DNA of 64,000 nt from Bryum argenteum (Eukaryota; Streptophyta; Bryopsida; Bryales; Bryaceae). Position numbers and translations under genes: made by a program. Shown piece after piece: positions 26,920-39,060 of this stretch (its first letter is position 1; the number at the start of each line of letters is the position of its first letter). The stretch covers positions 4,175,501 through 4,239,500 of the forward strand of contig CM073331.1 in the NCBI GenBank assembly GCA_037043015.1. The letters run 5' to 3'. The notes beneath the pieces were generated by a model. The model saw only the letters and a list, made by a program, of their open reading frames with translations, searched no databases and was not told the origin of the DNA.

Positions 26920-29600
26920 CCTGCAAGTTGCATCCAAACATACTTATCAAAAACCTCAATTTTGTTGAATTATCTAATAATCATCAATAACAATTTAACA
27001 AAGTAACAAACTTTTCCTTTGTTCTAAATTTTAGATTGGTTAAATCTAGAGCGAAGGAAAAAGAACAACATAATAGTATAACCTATCCAACATGTCAAAA
27101 ATGACACATTTGATATTGCCAATTCAACAAACTTGAGATCAAAAGCTACTCCAATTCACTAGTAGTTAAGTAGAGCAATTCCATCAAATTGGTAGAATTC
27201 CATTTCAATTGTTATTCTTCCATACCAAAACTTGTATCACTTCAAATATCCCTTTCTTTTTCTAATATCACCCATGTTTAAAAATAGCAGTCTTGCACCA
27301 CTTTACAAATTCACTTTGTACTTGGCCATTTCACCAGAAGAATTTGTTCTTTAAGACCATGAATTTGTTGGATAAGCACTTGAGCTTTAAGCACTTGTAC
27401 TAAACATTGAGAGCGTTTCATTTAACAAGCACTCTATTTATGGAAAGGGGCACATCGAAGAGTCTTTAATTTCTTCTGTTTATACAAATTCCATCACATA
27501 CACAAAACTGATAATTTTTGTTGAATCATCCTCTTATTGCTGTGATCATCTACAAAAAATTGAGCAGTATTTTTTTTGGAACAAGTTCTCCAATTTGAAA
27601 TTTGTGTGGTTATTCAGCATGTTAATACCTTAGTGATAAAATCTCATGAATCAAACAGATTCGAGCCTGGAGTGACTAGTTCTAGTTGAAGAAATAGGTG
27701 CAAATTCAGAAAGTGGTCACACCTGAAAGGTAGCAAAAGCTAGACGAATGCTTGGTTGATAGAAGTTGATCCAAGTAGCTGTGGACAGGAACAATATCTT
27801 CCGGTTAAATCTCTAAACATTCAAAAAACAGAAATGGTTATGTGGGATTCTTGCAGGTAAAACAAAATCATCTAGTTTTGACCATTATGATCTCACTAAT
27901 GGAGAAGACTTAACGGGCCAGATTTGACATGTAAGTAAGAAGTCAAGTTGAAGATCTCACAGTTGGATTTTCTACAATAATGCTTAGATGCTTAGATTGA
28001 GTTTTTTGAGCCAAAGTATATGGACACCTTTGATAATTTAAGTAAATTTGCATCAAGGATCTTTCTTTTGGGTTGAAACAGAGTGAACTACTCATCAAAT
28101 AGGGTTTCTCCAATCTCCACTAGTGAAATTGGGTTTGAAATTTCAAAAGAGAGTAGATGGTCACACCTGAGAGGGAACCAAACCTAGACAACCGACCGAT
28201 GAACGCAGCTTGCAGAACTTCTAGAGTTCCAGAAAATTGATAGCAGCAGCTGTGGCTCCGGAACAGAAATCTCGATTTGTGTAAGATTAGACAAACAACA
28301 GATTCACTGTTCATTCGAAGCATCTGAACTATGGCTCAGTTGAATTGGTGCGACATCGAGTGAAGAGAGAGAGAGAGAAGATGGTTGCACCCGATCGAAG
28401 TTACGGTGCGGCGATTGCTTCCAGAAAGTTGTGGCTCACGAACACAAATCTCGAATTGTGTGCGAGAATGATGATGCGATGGCTTGGTACCTCAAATCGG
28501 CGATAAATTGTCTGCAAAATCGAAGTTGTTAGTACACTGAACTGAATTGCAGAAGCGATCAGTACTCTGTCATAATCTGTATACGAATTTTAAAATTCTG
28601 AACAAATGGTTGGTGCGAGAGCAGGTGGTTGCACCTGAAGGCGAGCAAAAGCTAGATAGTCGACCGATGGAAGTGAAAGCGGCGGGCTCTCCCAAAAAGT
28701 TCACCCACAAATCTCGATTAGTGAGAATTAGGACTGTAACTGATACTGCGATGGTTTTGAACCTCAGTCCCCTTTTACTCTCAAATCGGAGAAGAGATAA
28801 ACTGTCTGCAACCTCAAAGTTGTCAGCAAACTGAACTGAAGCGATCAGTACTCTATTTACTCCGTGTAGGAATTGAAAACATCTGAACTAAAGGTTGGTG
28901 CAACATCCGGAAAGTAGATGGTCGAACCTGAGGCTAGACGACCACAACCTGGACGATCGACTGGACCCGGATATGGTACGGCGATCGATGGCAGCAGCTT
29001 TGGCTCAAGAACAAAATTTTGATATCTGCAAGAATAGACAAACAGACAAGTACGGTAGTCAGTATACAATCCTCGATCAATGAATGAAGCACGTGAAAGA
29101 TTACATTCGAAGCACGTGAAAGGTGAGTTAGTTCGATGGGTGCGATACCAACTGGAGAAAAAGAGCACCTGAAGACGAGCAGGAGCTAGAAGTTACAGAG
29201 AGGCCATCGATAGCTCGATGAGGATTGTGGGTGATACTGCGATGGCTTTGTAGTCCTCGGCAAGTCGGCAGAAGTGATAAAGTGTCTGTAACCTTAAAGT
29301 TGTCTGCAGATTGTTAAACAGATTATCATAGTCAGTGTAGGAATTCGAGACTTTTTCCGACCGCATTCTTGTGCATGGAGCACAGTCATGACAGAAGTTT
29401 TGTTTCTGAAGTATCGGATGGAATCTTGTTTCTCAGGGAGAGGGTTTTGGTGGTAACTATTGTTTGGTACAATAAAGGCATGTTTTGGAATGATATGTAC
29501 ATTATTATATAATCGTCTGATCTTTGTAGTGAAGGTGGTCCAAGTAGTACACCTGTTGTTTTTGGAATCTTAGAGCATTTACTATGTATATATGTTGTTT
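26920..29600 (-). promoter_or_regulatory. Leader/promoter region of paralogue B with repeated exon-like blocks
   Basis: Repeats of the same exon-like unit as upstream of paralogues A and C occur near 27720, 28160-28290, 28385-28500, 28620-28760, 28920-29060 and 29165-29300. Shared words are 'cacctgaa', 'gttacggtgcggcgat', 'ttccagaaagtt', 'gctgtggct', 'aaatctcgat' and 'gatgcgatggctt'. The distal segment 29390-29590 matches those of A and C. No coding exon is seen upstream of 26919. Confidence 0.5.
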
Positions 29601-31967
29601 GAGGGAGAAAATGGTGGTATTTTTTGAGACTTTGGATTTAGTGGCCTATGTGATGGGTGAGGAACTGAGGATGGCTTAGGGGAGAGTGGAGACTAAAGTT
29701 AGAGGTGGAGTTATTAACTCCTCAAGTTGACCGAAGTCAAATTTAGTCGTTAAGGGTTTTGTTAGCTTCTTATTTACTATACTTAGATCACATGAAGTTG
29801 AAAGCTTTGAAGTTTTTTTTTATACCTTTCTGATATTTGTGATCAAAGTTTTAAAATACTATTTGGGCAACTTTGAACATTACGATCTCACAATTGGTGA
29901 GGAATTTGAAACTAAGATTTGTTGCACATATCTACATACAAGTTAGGTACTAGCTTCTACGGTTACATGCTTGATAATTTGTCAATATTTGAAAAACTCC
30001 ACCTTGCATTGGAAAATGGCAGCTTTAAGGCTTCTTGGCAGCCTAAAGGCTAGTAGCCTTTAGGCGTCAAGAATCGGGACAATTTGGAGATTGGTGCAAC
30101 TTTTGATTATGGAGTCTATCATTTAAAATTAGGTCATTTTTAGTAATTTTTGGTGATTTTGAAAACCATAAATTTAATATTATCTTGGGATCTGCTAGCC
30201 CAATCCATGAGGGCAATGGTAAGCTTGGGGTATCACTTTTTGGACACACTAATTAGGTTATTTTTATTGAAAGCCTCCAAAGTTTGTCTAATTTAGTCAT
30301 TTTAATCAAGTAAAAAGACCCTAAATTAGAAAATAAAATATCATGCACCTCATTGAAATCAAAGTATGTATGCCTATAGATTTTCTTTTAGATTTTTTAT
30401 TTTTTTTGGATCCATTCATAGATGAGGGAAAAAGTGTTGAATTTGGGGATTTGCAGGCATTATAGTGCACAATGAATTAATTTTTTTATTATTAAATAAA
30501 TTATTTTGTATTCTATACAAGAAGATGTAGGTCATATTCAAAAATCATATTAAAATAAAAATGGTTGATATTCCATTTGCTTGATTCTATGGATTTTAGG
30601 TTATTGGGACATGACTTACTTTTTCAACTAAAAAATCAAATAAAATTACTTCAAAATATTTTTTTTAATTTCTAATTTTTTTTCTTGATACATTATAAGT
30701 ATAGACAACTAAAACCACATCTAATGAAGTCTTATTGTATTACAGTTTAAAAATGGATATGTTTGTCACACCAGCATAGAGTGCAATTGTTCATGGGACA
30801 ACCTTTTTGGGTACCCCAACCAGACCATCACCCATGATCAAATTGTTGCCCACATGACTACAATATTCCCCTTATAACCCTATTGACCTCTATATTATCA
30901 CCCCTTAAAAATATGTATATTTAACCCACTTTTCTAATACAAACTCTCCATTTTATCCAACCTTTGCAATTTCACACATGGACCCCTCTATTGTCATGGA
31001 ATCACAATTGAATGACCACCATTGTAATCTTCTATCATTGTTTTTAACATATGAATCATCAATCATATTTCAAAAACACTACACAAAAGTTGTTGATTAA
31101 GAGTCCTTGAGAAATAGATGAAAGTACTCTTGAGTAATGAAAAATAGATGTATATACCCGGGCCTCAAAGGTTAAAAAATTGGACTGACACAAGTCTACT
31201 CACATTAAACATTAACATTCTCCAAATCTCTTATATAGTAGCAATCTATTCTTTTTATGAGGTCGGACAAGAAACTCTCCCTTCATAGAACTTCTTCAAA
31301 AAGTAGTGCCACGTGGGATGCCATGTCATTTTATCATCCATGAAAAAGTTCACCACCATTGTTCTCTTCACCTAGTGTAAACAATCAAGAGTGGCAGTTT
31401 TCACCTATTACAATTGAGAAATGCCCTTTTTTCATGACCAGTAGGCTTCTCCACCGTAGAATAAACCGGCTCTTACTATTCTAAGAACTGTTTGCATACG
31501 ACATGTATCATCAGCAGTATTTAAGAGGAACTACAAATGAGTCGTTCATTTTGTCATCCATGAATGACTTCCGCAACTTCTTTCATATTAATTGGGGATT
31601 TTTGCATTGTTCTTCATTTTTTTGTGCCTATTCGGCATTCCTGCGGCTACCGTCCTTATTATAGATTTCTGACAATTTAGTTATATTCTCTTATTGAACA
31701 TTGTATATTACGATTTATGTTCTGCCTCACCATTATATTAGAATAGTAAAGGTTTATCTTGAGTTCCTCGTCAAAAATATTTTTTTGGTTAGCACTCAAA
31801 AATCACAAATCCTTTTCAATTGAAGCATTGAACCCCAATAAGTCTTGCTCTCAACATTCAAATTCTTTTAGTGCGTTGTAATCATCTTTCACCTACCTCC
31901 AAAACTATTGTAAGAATATCAATAATAGGAGTAGCATTTTTGCAACTTTGCATGGGGTTGTATGGAA
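29600..31967. other. AT-rich spacer
   Basis: No gene is recognised. 29830-30060 shares a block with 9240-9420 ('ctcacaattggtgaggaatttg'), one of several dispersed repeats. The rest shows only low-complexity A/T runs. Confidence 0.4.
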
Positions 31968-32229
31968 CTTCAATTCTGTTAAAATGGCACTATGCCATGT
32001 GCCATTTTGTCACACCAAATGTCCAAATCTTACACGTGTGTTGACATGAAATGGTGTATTCTGTAATATCACAATTGTTTTTAGTAATATCACTTCTTTA
32101 TATATATTGTCACTCATTTTTCATCATATCACCTTCAAATTCTGTTATATCACATGGTTTTTGAACTGCAGTTAAGAAAGTTGAGGTGTACCATTTTAGC
32201 GGCACAACGCCATTTAAACGAAATTGGGG
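31968..32229. mobile_element. Small non-autonomous element, family C, copy 1
   Basis: Ends 'ttcaattctgttaaaatggc' and 'gccatttaaacgaaattgg' are imperfect inverted repeats. The interior has several 'aatatcac' words. Related copies are at 40572-40977, 46501-46744 and 52036-52286. No coding capacity. Confidence 0.6.
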
Positions 32230-32389
32230 TTATGGAGTGTGTTGTTGCTATCATGTGACTCTCCTCCTAATATATGGAGTTGAATCTAATATGTCGTAAA
32301 CAACATGGACTGAAGAGCATGTTTGGAGTTGATGTGGGTGATGGGATTGATACCGTAACAAGGTCAAACTAAGGGCGGAAATTGTTGAA

Positions 32390-32746
32390 CACTACTAGAA
32401 AAGAGGGGGGGGGGGGTAAGCAATGTGACAAACATTGCTTAAGGTAGAGTGTCCTAAAAGCACCAACTTAAGGGATCCGACCTATTTTTAGCACTAGTAA
32501 ACTCAAAATAAAATTATGACGACATTCGAAATAGGTTTTCAGGAGGATTGCAAAAATTTGCAACATGTAATTCGCATTTGTGAATTTTATACAAAATTCC
32601 AAAGTGCTAAGTAAGATTTGACCCAAATGCGTTATATACAAATGAGGTACATCTGTATTTTCACAATCTACAAATGAGGTACATGCGCTTTTGCGTCCCC
32701 GGCGCTTTTAGGACTGCCTACCATACCCCCCTCTATTCTAGTAGTG
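32390..32746. mobile_element. CACTA-like MITE with target-site duplication
   Basis: Inverted ends CACTACTAGAAAAGAGG and CCTCTATTCTAGTAGTG enclose 357 bases. The element is flanked on both sides by GAA (32387-32389 and 32747-32749), a three-base duplication as made by CACTA transposases. No coding sequence, so it is non-autonomous. It sits right before the decayed kinase copy. Confidence 0.75.
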
Positions 32747-32789
32747 GAAGCTAGGGTTTGATCTGTGAAAGCGCAGAGTTTCAACGGAG

Positions 32790-33866
32790 TGGGGGCGGGG
32801 GTTTGCATCCTACATGCACTTGTGTACTACAAGAGGAGCAGTGCCGGGACTTGTCTCGCAGGTATGCATGCTCCGATTGTAAGAGAAGGAGAAGTGAGTC
32901 TGTGCATTTGCTGACATGTATGCTCCGATTGTCAGAGAAATAGAAGTAAGTGCACTTGCAAGGAAGCATGCATGCTTTGATTGTAGGCGAAGCAGAAGTG
33001 CGTGCACTTGTGGTTGCATTGGGATTTCTTTGTGTATACGAAATGCAACACCATTGCCATCATGTTTGTTCTACTCAATCCCCCCGTATTCAAGGTCTGC
33101 CTGAAGGTTTTATACTTCTAATCACAAGATCATTGGTCTGTGGTGGATTCCAAGAGTCAGGCTGGAGAAGAGAGAGGAGAATCGCAAGTACTTCGATGAG
33201 GTGTTGGTGAAGCATGAGGAATGGTTTAATTTATTTTGAAAGTTCAAGATTTGAAGTTGGCTGAAAAGAAAAGTGAGGGAGGTCAAGTTGAATCTCACAA
33301 ACAAACATCCTCTAGTGGCGAAGGTATTCAAGAAGAATGCGTCATTTAAACATTTGAAGCAACATTGGCCTCGTGAAGTGATGAATCCACTAACTTCAAA
33401 AAATTATTACAGTTTTTATCCTTTCAAAATATATATTGGGAGGAGAGTTTATAAGCAATGGGGAGTACAAAAGCAGGTTTGCTCATCACAGAAGCAAACC
33501 TTCGCATCTCTATATAAACCCTGGGGTGATTTGTGGACTCTCATTGATCAACACATGTTACATTGAGCCACGAACACCCACGAACCACCTTTTAGGAGTT
33601 ATGATGTAATTATTTACTTGATTTTTAGAGCAACATTTGACTTGCATCATATTCAAGGAAGTGGAGTTTTATATAGAGATGCGAAGGTATCAAATTTGCT
33701 TATTGATAATGTAGAGGGATTAGAATCTCAATTCCCGTGCACCTCATGGTCTTTGAGTGTTCATTGGGTATTATGGGTACTTGATTTTGGAGAGCACTAG
33801 AGATCCTAGAACAATTACAAAGAAGGGTACCAAGTCATGAAGTGGTGTTTACAGAGAAGGCTGACA
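32790..33866 (+). pseudogene. Decayed copy of the Cys-rich kinase family
   Basis: Fragments in shifting frames match the kinases at 42.6-43.8 and 47.6-48.8 kb. They include a Cys/Arg-rich start ('ACSDCKRRRS', 'ACFDCRRSRSACTC'), a segment like 'ENRKYFDEVLVKHEEW', the VAIK-type 'VAKVFKKN', 'WGDLWTLIDQHML', 'LYRDAKVSNLLI' in place of HRD, and 'EILEQLQRRVPSHEVVFTEKAD'. The Cys-rich block is present three times in tandem (about 32858-33020). Several frameshifts and stops are present, and the glycine loop is missing. The copy ends abruptly at a family A repeat. Confidence 0.8.
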
Positions 33867-33867
33867 A

Positions 33868-34252
33868 ATGGTGTCATGAAATGGTGCCCTGATTCGACAC
33901 CTTGTAATGTTTGCGATGAGTACATAATACCGTTGGATTGCAAAGCTATTATGTGCATGTCGGTGAAGTGCTCCATCATTCGTATCAGTCCATTTTGGAG
34001 CACTCTCCCTTATATAGCTTATCAATCTAGTTTCACATCTAAGATAATAAATGGCTTAGAGATTTGAGAATTATGAAATTGCTTCAAAGAAGAGTTATTC
34101 CAACTCAAACCCGGTTGATTTTGAACATTTTGTCTCTACTACTCAAAATCTCTAATTACACTGAGCCTATATCTTTTTCCCAAAAAAGGAGTAATAAATA
34201 GACTAAATCTCAACTACATACCACAACGTCATTTGAGTCACTCTACCTCAAC
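33868..34252 (+). repeat. Family A repeat joined to the duplicated downstream flank of paralogue C
   Basis: 'gatgagtacataat', 'ttgcaaagctattatgtgcatg' and 'gctccatcattcg' match 24035-24110. From about 34045 the sequence is the flank shared with paralogues A and B. It truncates the kinase pseudogene. Confidence 0.5.
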
Positions 34253-36227
34253 TCATTTCGGCCGATTTTTCCATAGGGTAGGTAGAACTTTGAAACTTGG
34301 TAGTGCATTCTTTGTTTCACGGAGTAATGTTTTGACTATTTTGCTATCATCTTTCACCTCCACTGCCTCCACCTTCACACTCACTTTCTTTGTAAGTTGA
34401 TCACAACGTACTTTCTCCACCTTCACATCTGTACAAACAATAGATGACTTGTAGAATTATGAGTGTGAATTTAAATATATCATGAACATAGTTAGTGAAC
34501 ATGTAGTAGTTATTTAGTAGTTATTTGAAGGCCTTCTATTCTAAGTCTGTAGTTCTAGTTTGAACTTGCACATTCCTTTATAAGTTTTAGATACATAAAT
34601 TCTTCCAATTCTCTTCTTATATTACAAAAAAATGTCATTTAATATAGTTTAATAGGCTTCATGTTTCTAACAAAAAATTGATTCGAACAAAACAAGAACC
34701 CTACAAAGAAGAACTAATGATACATATATGTTTAGTGTAGAAGTGTAGGATTCTCCAATGTAACCAAACATGTGATGACTACGAAGTAGTCATGAATGCT
34801 CAATTTGTTGCAAGATACGACTATTAAAAACGCACTTTGAATATATTATTTTTACTCAATATCTCAAAAAAGGCTATAAACATGCTATTTGTGAAAATAA
34901 GTTTATGTATTTGAGCAATTTGAATTTGTAATGGTTTCAAATCAATGTAGGGAAAGAGAGAGTGAAGTCTCAACTTACCTTGACTACTTCTTAGCTTCTC
35001 CTCGACATCTTTTGCTTGTTTTTCGCTATCGAGTGGTGCCCATAGAGACACCCAAGAATGAGTCTTAGGTTTGGAAGTACGAAGTGGACCTTCATGATTT
35101 GAGTCTTTAGGTCCTATATCTTCTTTTTGACGGAGTACTTTAGGCGGTTCAACACTAGTTGATCTTCTTGGATGTGGTTTCTCTTCATTTGAGGGCCTTC
35201 GTTTTCCCACATGTGGTTGCTGTAACCGAGCAGCGTAATAATGAATTAGCACAAAGCTAAAAATCTATTCAAAGTATCCAAAAAAATATCTCCAACTAAG
35301 ATGTATATTGAAAAGTGATAAAATCATAAATTTTCTTTAGTCACACCATGAGTCCATGACATTATAATTCTCTTGATGAACAATATCTTGTCCCATTTCA
35401 ATTTGAATTGAACTAAAGCTAACAAATACCACTATGACCATAGAAATTTATACATGTTTATTTATATGTACTAGAGAGAAATGAGAGTCCTTAAAATATC
35501 ATGATTTCTCACTTTTGCTAGAGTCCCTACACTATGTATATTTGAATGACTACTAACAGGTAAGAAGCATCTCTTTTCGAACTCAATAGGTGTTGGATGA
35601 TATTGTTGAAGCGTTATGCAACAATATTTACGGTTTTATACAATCACATGTTATTGTATAGGGACAAAACCATGAGTTTTGTATTGTACTTTCTAGATTT
35701 CTCATGAGATTTGATTCTTACATGTCAAAGAAAAATGACTAGACAATGAAAGAATGCATGCAAAATATTAAAGTAAAGAATCATACCTTAGCATTACGAG
35801 GGGTTCCTTTTTGGTCAAATTGTTTCTTCCAAAGGTCCTTCACCATTTGATTGGTTTCTTCCGTCAATGCTAGATTATATTCATCAATAGCTCGATGGAC
35901 CTTCTTATTCAAGGTCTCCAACTCTTGTGCTAGGTCGCTTGTAATCACCAAAAGGAATGTTACTTCCTTGTTCAACCATTTTTCTATTGTTTTCTGGACT
36001 TCCTTGAGTGTACGTTTGAACCTTATCTTAGAAGGATCTGATGCTTGTTTTAATGATAATGAAGATTTATCTCCTTTTTTGGGGTCAAATAGCTTGTTGA
36101 TGTTTGTAATGTGCTCTCCTAGCAACACAAGTTCTTTTACATCTATTTTCATTTGTTGGAATTTTGCATGAAGTTTATAAATGCCTTGTGCAAGGGTCAA
36201 CCCAAGTGCAACCAAATCCACGCTCAT
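34253..36227 (-). CDS. Helical-bundle / linker / HMA-like protein, paralogue C (intact)
   Basis: Exons on the minus strand: 36227-35787, 35219-34979, 34428-34253; phases 0 and 1; 285 residues, shorter than paralogue A because the linker is reduced. Exon 1 begins 'MSVDLVALGLTLAQGIYKLH' directly after the acceptor 'aacttgcag'; an ATG further upstream in the same frame would lie in the intron. It carries 'TLKEVQKTIEKWLNKE'. The HMA-like part reads 'WVSLWAPLDSEKQAKDVEEK', 'DVKVEKVRCDQLTKKVSVKV', 'IVKTLLRETKNALPSFKVLP'. The CxxC position is S-E-K-Q as in A. Function is unknown; helical N-terminus plus degenerate HMA suggests a protein-interaction rather than metal-carrying role (inference). Confidence 0.75.
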
Positions 36228-36505
36228 CCTGCAAGTTGCATCCAAACATACTTATCAAGAAAAACTCAATTTCATTGAACTATCTTATAAGGAATCAAAA
36301 ATAACAAAGTAATTAGTAGAAAGATAGTGGAATCTAGAGACCACAAGGAACAACTAAAATCCGCCTAGCTCATAGTAAAAACATGTGAAATACCAAGATA
36401 ATCTCGTATAAACTAGTATAACCTATCCAATAGTCAAAAATGGCACATGATATTGCCAATTCAACAAACCTTGAGATCAAAAACTACTTTGATTCAATAC
36501 TAAAG

Positions 36506-36611
36506 TACTCTCTTTGTCCCATTATAATTGTCAAGTAGGTTCTCGCAAATCTACCTCTCAAGGTAGATTTGAAAGAGCCTACTAGACAATAATAAAGGGA
36601 CGGAGGGAGTC
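36506..36611. mobile_element. Stowaway-like MITE relic
   Basis: The left end reads 'tactctctttgtccc' and the right end 'gggacggagggagt', the CTCCCTCCGTCCC-type terminal repeat of plant Tc1/mariner MITEs, around a fold-back core with 'attataattgtcaagtagg'. A worse copy lies near 63225-63320. A clean TA duplication is not visible. Confidence 0.55.
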
Positions 36612-36997
36612 TTTGCATATATGGGAAATTTCAGTAAAATCGTAGAATTCCAAGTGCTATTTTCCCATGCCAAAATTTGTATCATGTGGAATAACACTGT
36701 CACTCTTTAATATCACCAATCTTATGACATTGCAGCCTCGCACCACTCTCGGCCAGATTTACAACTATCCACTTACTCCTCTTTCAAGAATTCTAACCTC
36801 CTTAAGAGTACCATTAATTTTACCAAATTTCACAAAGTTGAGGCCAATAATTGTTGGCCAATTTCCTAATCCGAAATAAATACCCATGCTCAAATTTGTT
36901 AGAATTTTCTCCTACACTCATAAAAACACAAACTCGCTTTCATAAGGTTTAGAGATTGTTGTGTTGAAAACTATCACCCTTATTGATTAAAATCTCA

Positions 36998-37307
36998 CAC
37001 TAGTAGAAAATGACACTAAAAGTGACAAATGTAATGACTTTACCGTAATGACACACAGTGTACGTCTTAAATGTGCTTTTAATAACATCGAAATAAATTA
37101 TGAAATTTGCCATTTTTTCTTAGATTTTTAATGGTTGTAATAAGCATACTACACCCTAATAGATTAGTAAAAAGAATTTAGGAAAAGTAAAAAATGTAAT
37201 AATTTATTGTGATGTCATTAGAAGCTCAATTAAAATATGCACTATGTGTCATTATAGTCACGTCATTACATTACGGCCGTCACTTTTCGTGCCATTTTCT
37301 ACTAGTG
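36998..37307. mobile_element. CACTA-like MITE with target-site duplication
   Basis: Ends CACTAGTAGAAAATG and CATTTTCTACTAGTG (allowing one base) are inverted repeats around 310 bases, flanked by TCA on both sides (36995-36997 and 37308-37310). The interior has partly symmetrical 'atgtaatgac' and 'gtcattacat' arms. It inserted upstream of paralogue C. Confidence 0.75.
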
Positions 37308-37309
37308 TC

Positions 37310-39060
37310 ACTAACTAAACAGAATCAAGACTGACTAGTTTCATTTGAAGAAATGGGTGTAAAATCAGAAAGTGGTCACACCTGAAAGTGAGCAATAGCT
37401 AGAGAGGAATGCTCGGCTGATAGAAGTTGATCCAACTAGCTCTAGTCACGAACAACATTACACTCTAAGAATTATAGTCGAATACTTGGTGCATACAAAG
37501 CTTAAAGAATCACGAATGATTTGTCCAAACCAAAGCATACAACGACAAGTTTAAAGAACACTACAAGAAAAATAGTGCATTTTATGACTAGTCCCCACCG
37601 ACACGACTCAAACCACAATCATTCATTTGTGACCAACTTCTTGAAGACTATTTGAGTCTTGTGGGCTAATCATAAAACAAACGTTTTCCACTACTGGAAA
37701 GTGGGTCTGAACTTGGAACTTGGAAAGAGGGCAGATGGCCACACCTGAAAACCGATGGGCGATTGCAGAGCTTCCAGAAAGTTGATTGCAGCAGCACCTG
37801 TGGCTCTGAAGGAACAGAAACCACGATTCGTGTAAGAAAAGAGAAAAAAGTGCAAAAACTCTGATTGACTATTCCATTCGCAGCAACTGAGTGGACAATG
37901 GGTTACACGAGAGAGGGAGAGTAGATGGTCGCACCTGATCCAAGTTACGGTGCGGCAATTGCCTCCAGAAAGTTGTGGCTCACGAACACAAATCTCGAAT
38001 TGTGTGTGAGAATGATGATGCGATGGCTTTGTACCTCCTCAAGGAAGAGCTACATAAATCGGTCTGCAGACTCAAAGCTGTCAGTAATTTTACGGAATTG
38101 CAGAAGCGGTCAGTACGTTAGGGTATCTGAAACATCATTACATCAGACCTCGCAAGAATCGAGTGTTCGTTCAACCTATTCTTGATTTAGAGCTGTGTCA
38201 CTAGTGCGATTTCTAACTCCTCTCAAGGGAAGCTACACTATTTCTCAACTAGACACAAGAGATGACTGATATGCTTTTTTCCAAAGGACTAATTCCAATT
38301 CAACTAGGTACGAGAATCTCTGAATTATGGTGGACTAAGATGGTGAGCATATGGTTGGTGCAAAACTCTGCAAAAATTTAGAGCACATGGTCCTACCTGA
38401 AGGCGATCGACTGATCGCAGTTACGATGGCGACCCTTACAGAAATTTGAGCTGTGGCTGAAAATAGAAACCCCGTTTTCTGCAAGAATAGACAAACATAC
38501 AAATCAGTACACAATCCTCAAGGAATGAAAATCTTTACGCGTTACATTCGAATCATGTGGTAAGATTGGTGCGCAATCAACTGCAGAGAAAGAATCACCT
38601 GATCGAAATTACAGAGCGGCCATCGATGGACGATGGAGCTGATCACTAGCTATGGTGGGAGTTCTGGTGGGTGATCGATACTGCGATGGCTTTGTAATCC
38701 TCTCAAGTCGGCGAATGAGATACAGTGACTGTGAACTAGAATTTGTCTGTAAATTGTTCAACAGATTTTGAGAGTCCGTGTAGGAATCGGAGACTTTTCA
38801 GACCGCGTTCTTGTACGCGTGGGAAGGCGGAGCACAGTCATGGACTTTTGTGTTGTCTGTAAGCTTCGGATGGAATCTTGTTCCTGTAAAGTTAAGAGTT
38901 TTTGGTGAAGTACATTTAGGTGGTATTGTGTCTTACAATAAAGTAATGTTTTGGAGTGGTATAGTTTTGTATAATCAGTCGATCTTTCTAGTGAAGGTGG
39001 TCCAGGTGGTTTGCCTGTTGTTTTTGGAATCTTAGAACATTTACTATGTGTATATGTTAC
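37310..39060 (-). promoter_or_regulatory. Leader/promoter region of paralogue C with repeated exon-like blocks
   Basis: Exon-like units like those of paralogues A and B occur near 37375-37460, 37735-37830, 37925-38035, 38395-38500 and 38600-38720, each beginning (plus strand) with 'cacctgaa' or 'cacctgat' and ending near 'gatgcgatggcttt'. The distal 38810-39050 block is shared by all three paralogues and probably marks the promoter. A further CACTA-like relic may start at 37559 ('cactacaagaaaa'). Confidence 0.5.

Noticed and set aside
26920..26937. Upstream in-frame ATG (MDATCR) for paralogue B, and likewise for paralogue C at 36228-36245
   Set aside because: These codons lie across the conserved acceptor 'aacttgcag'; the first exonic ATG is MSV, in line with paralogue A.
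37559..37694. Third CACTA-like element
   Set aside because: The left end fits (cactacaagaaaa), but the right end is poor and no three-base duplication was found.
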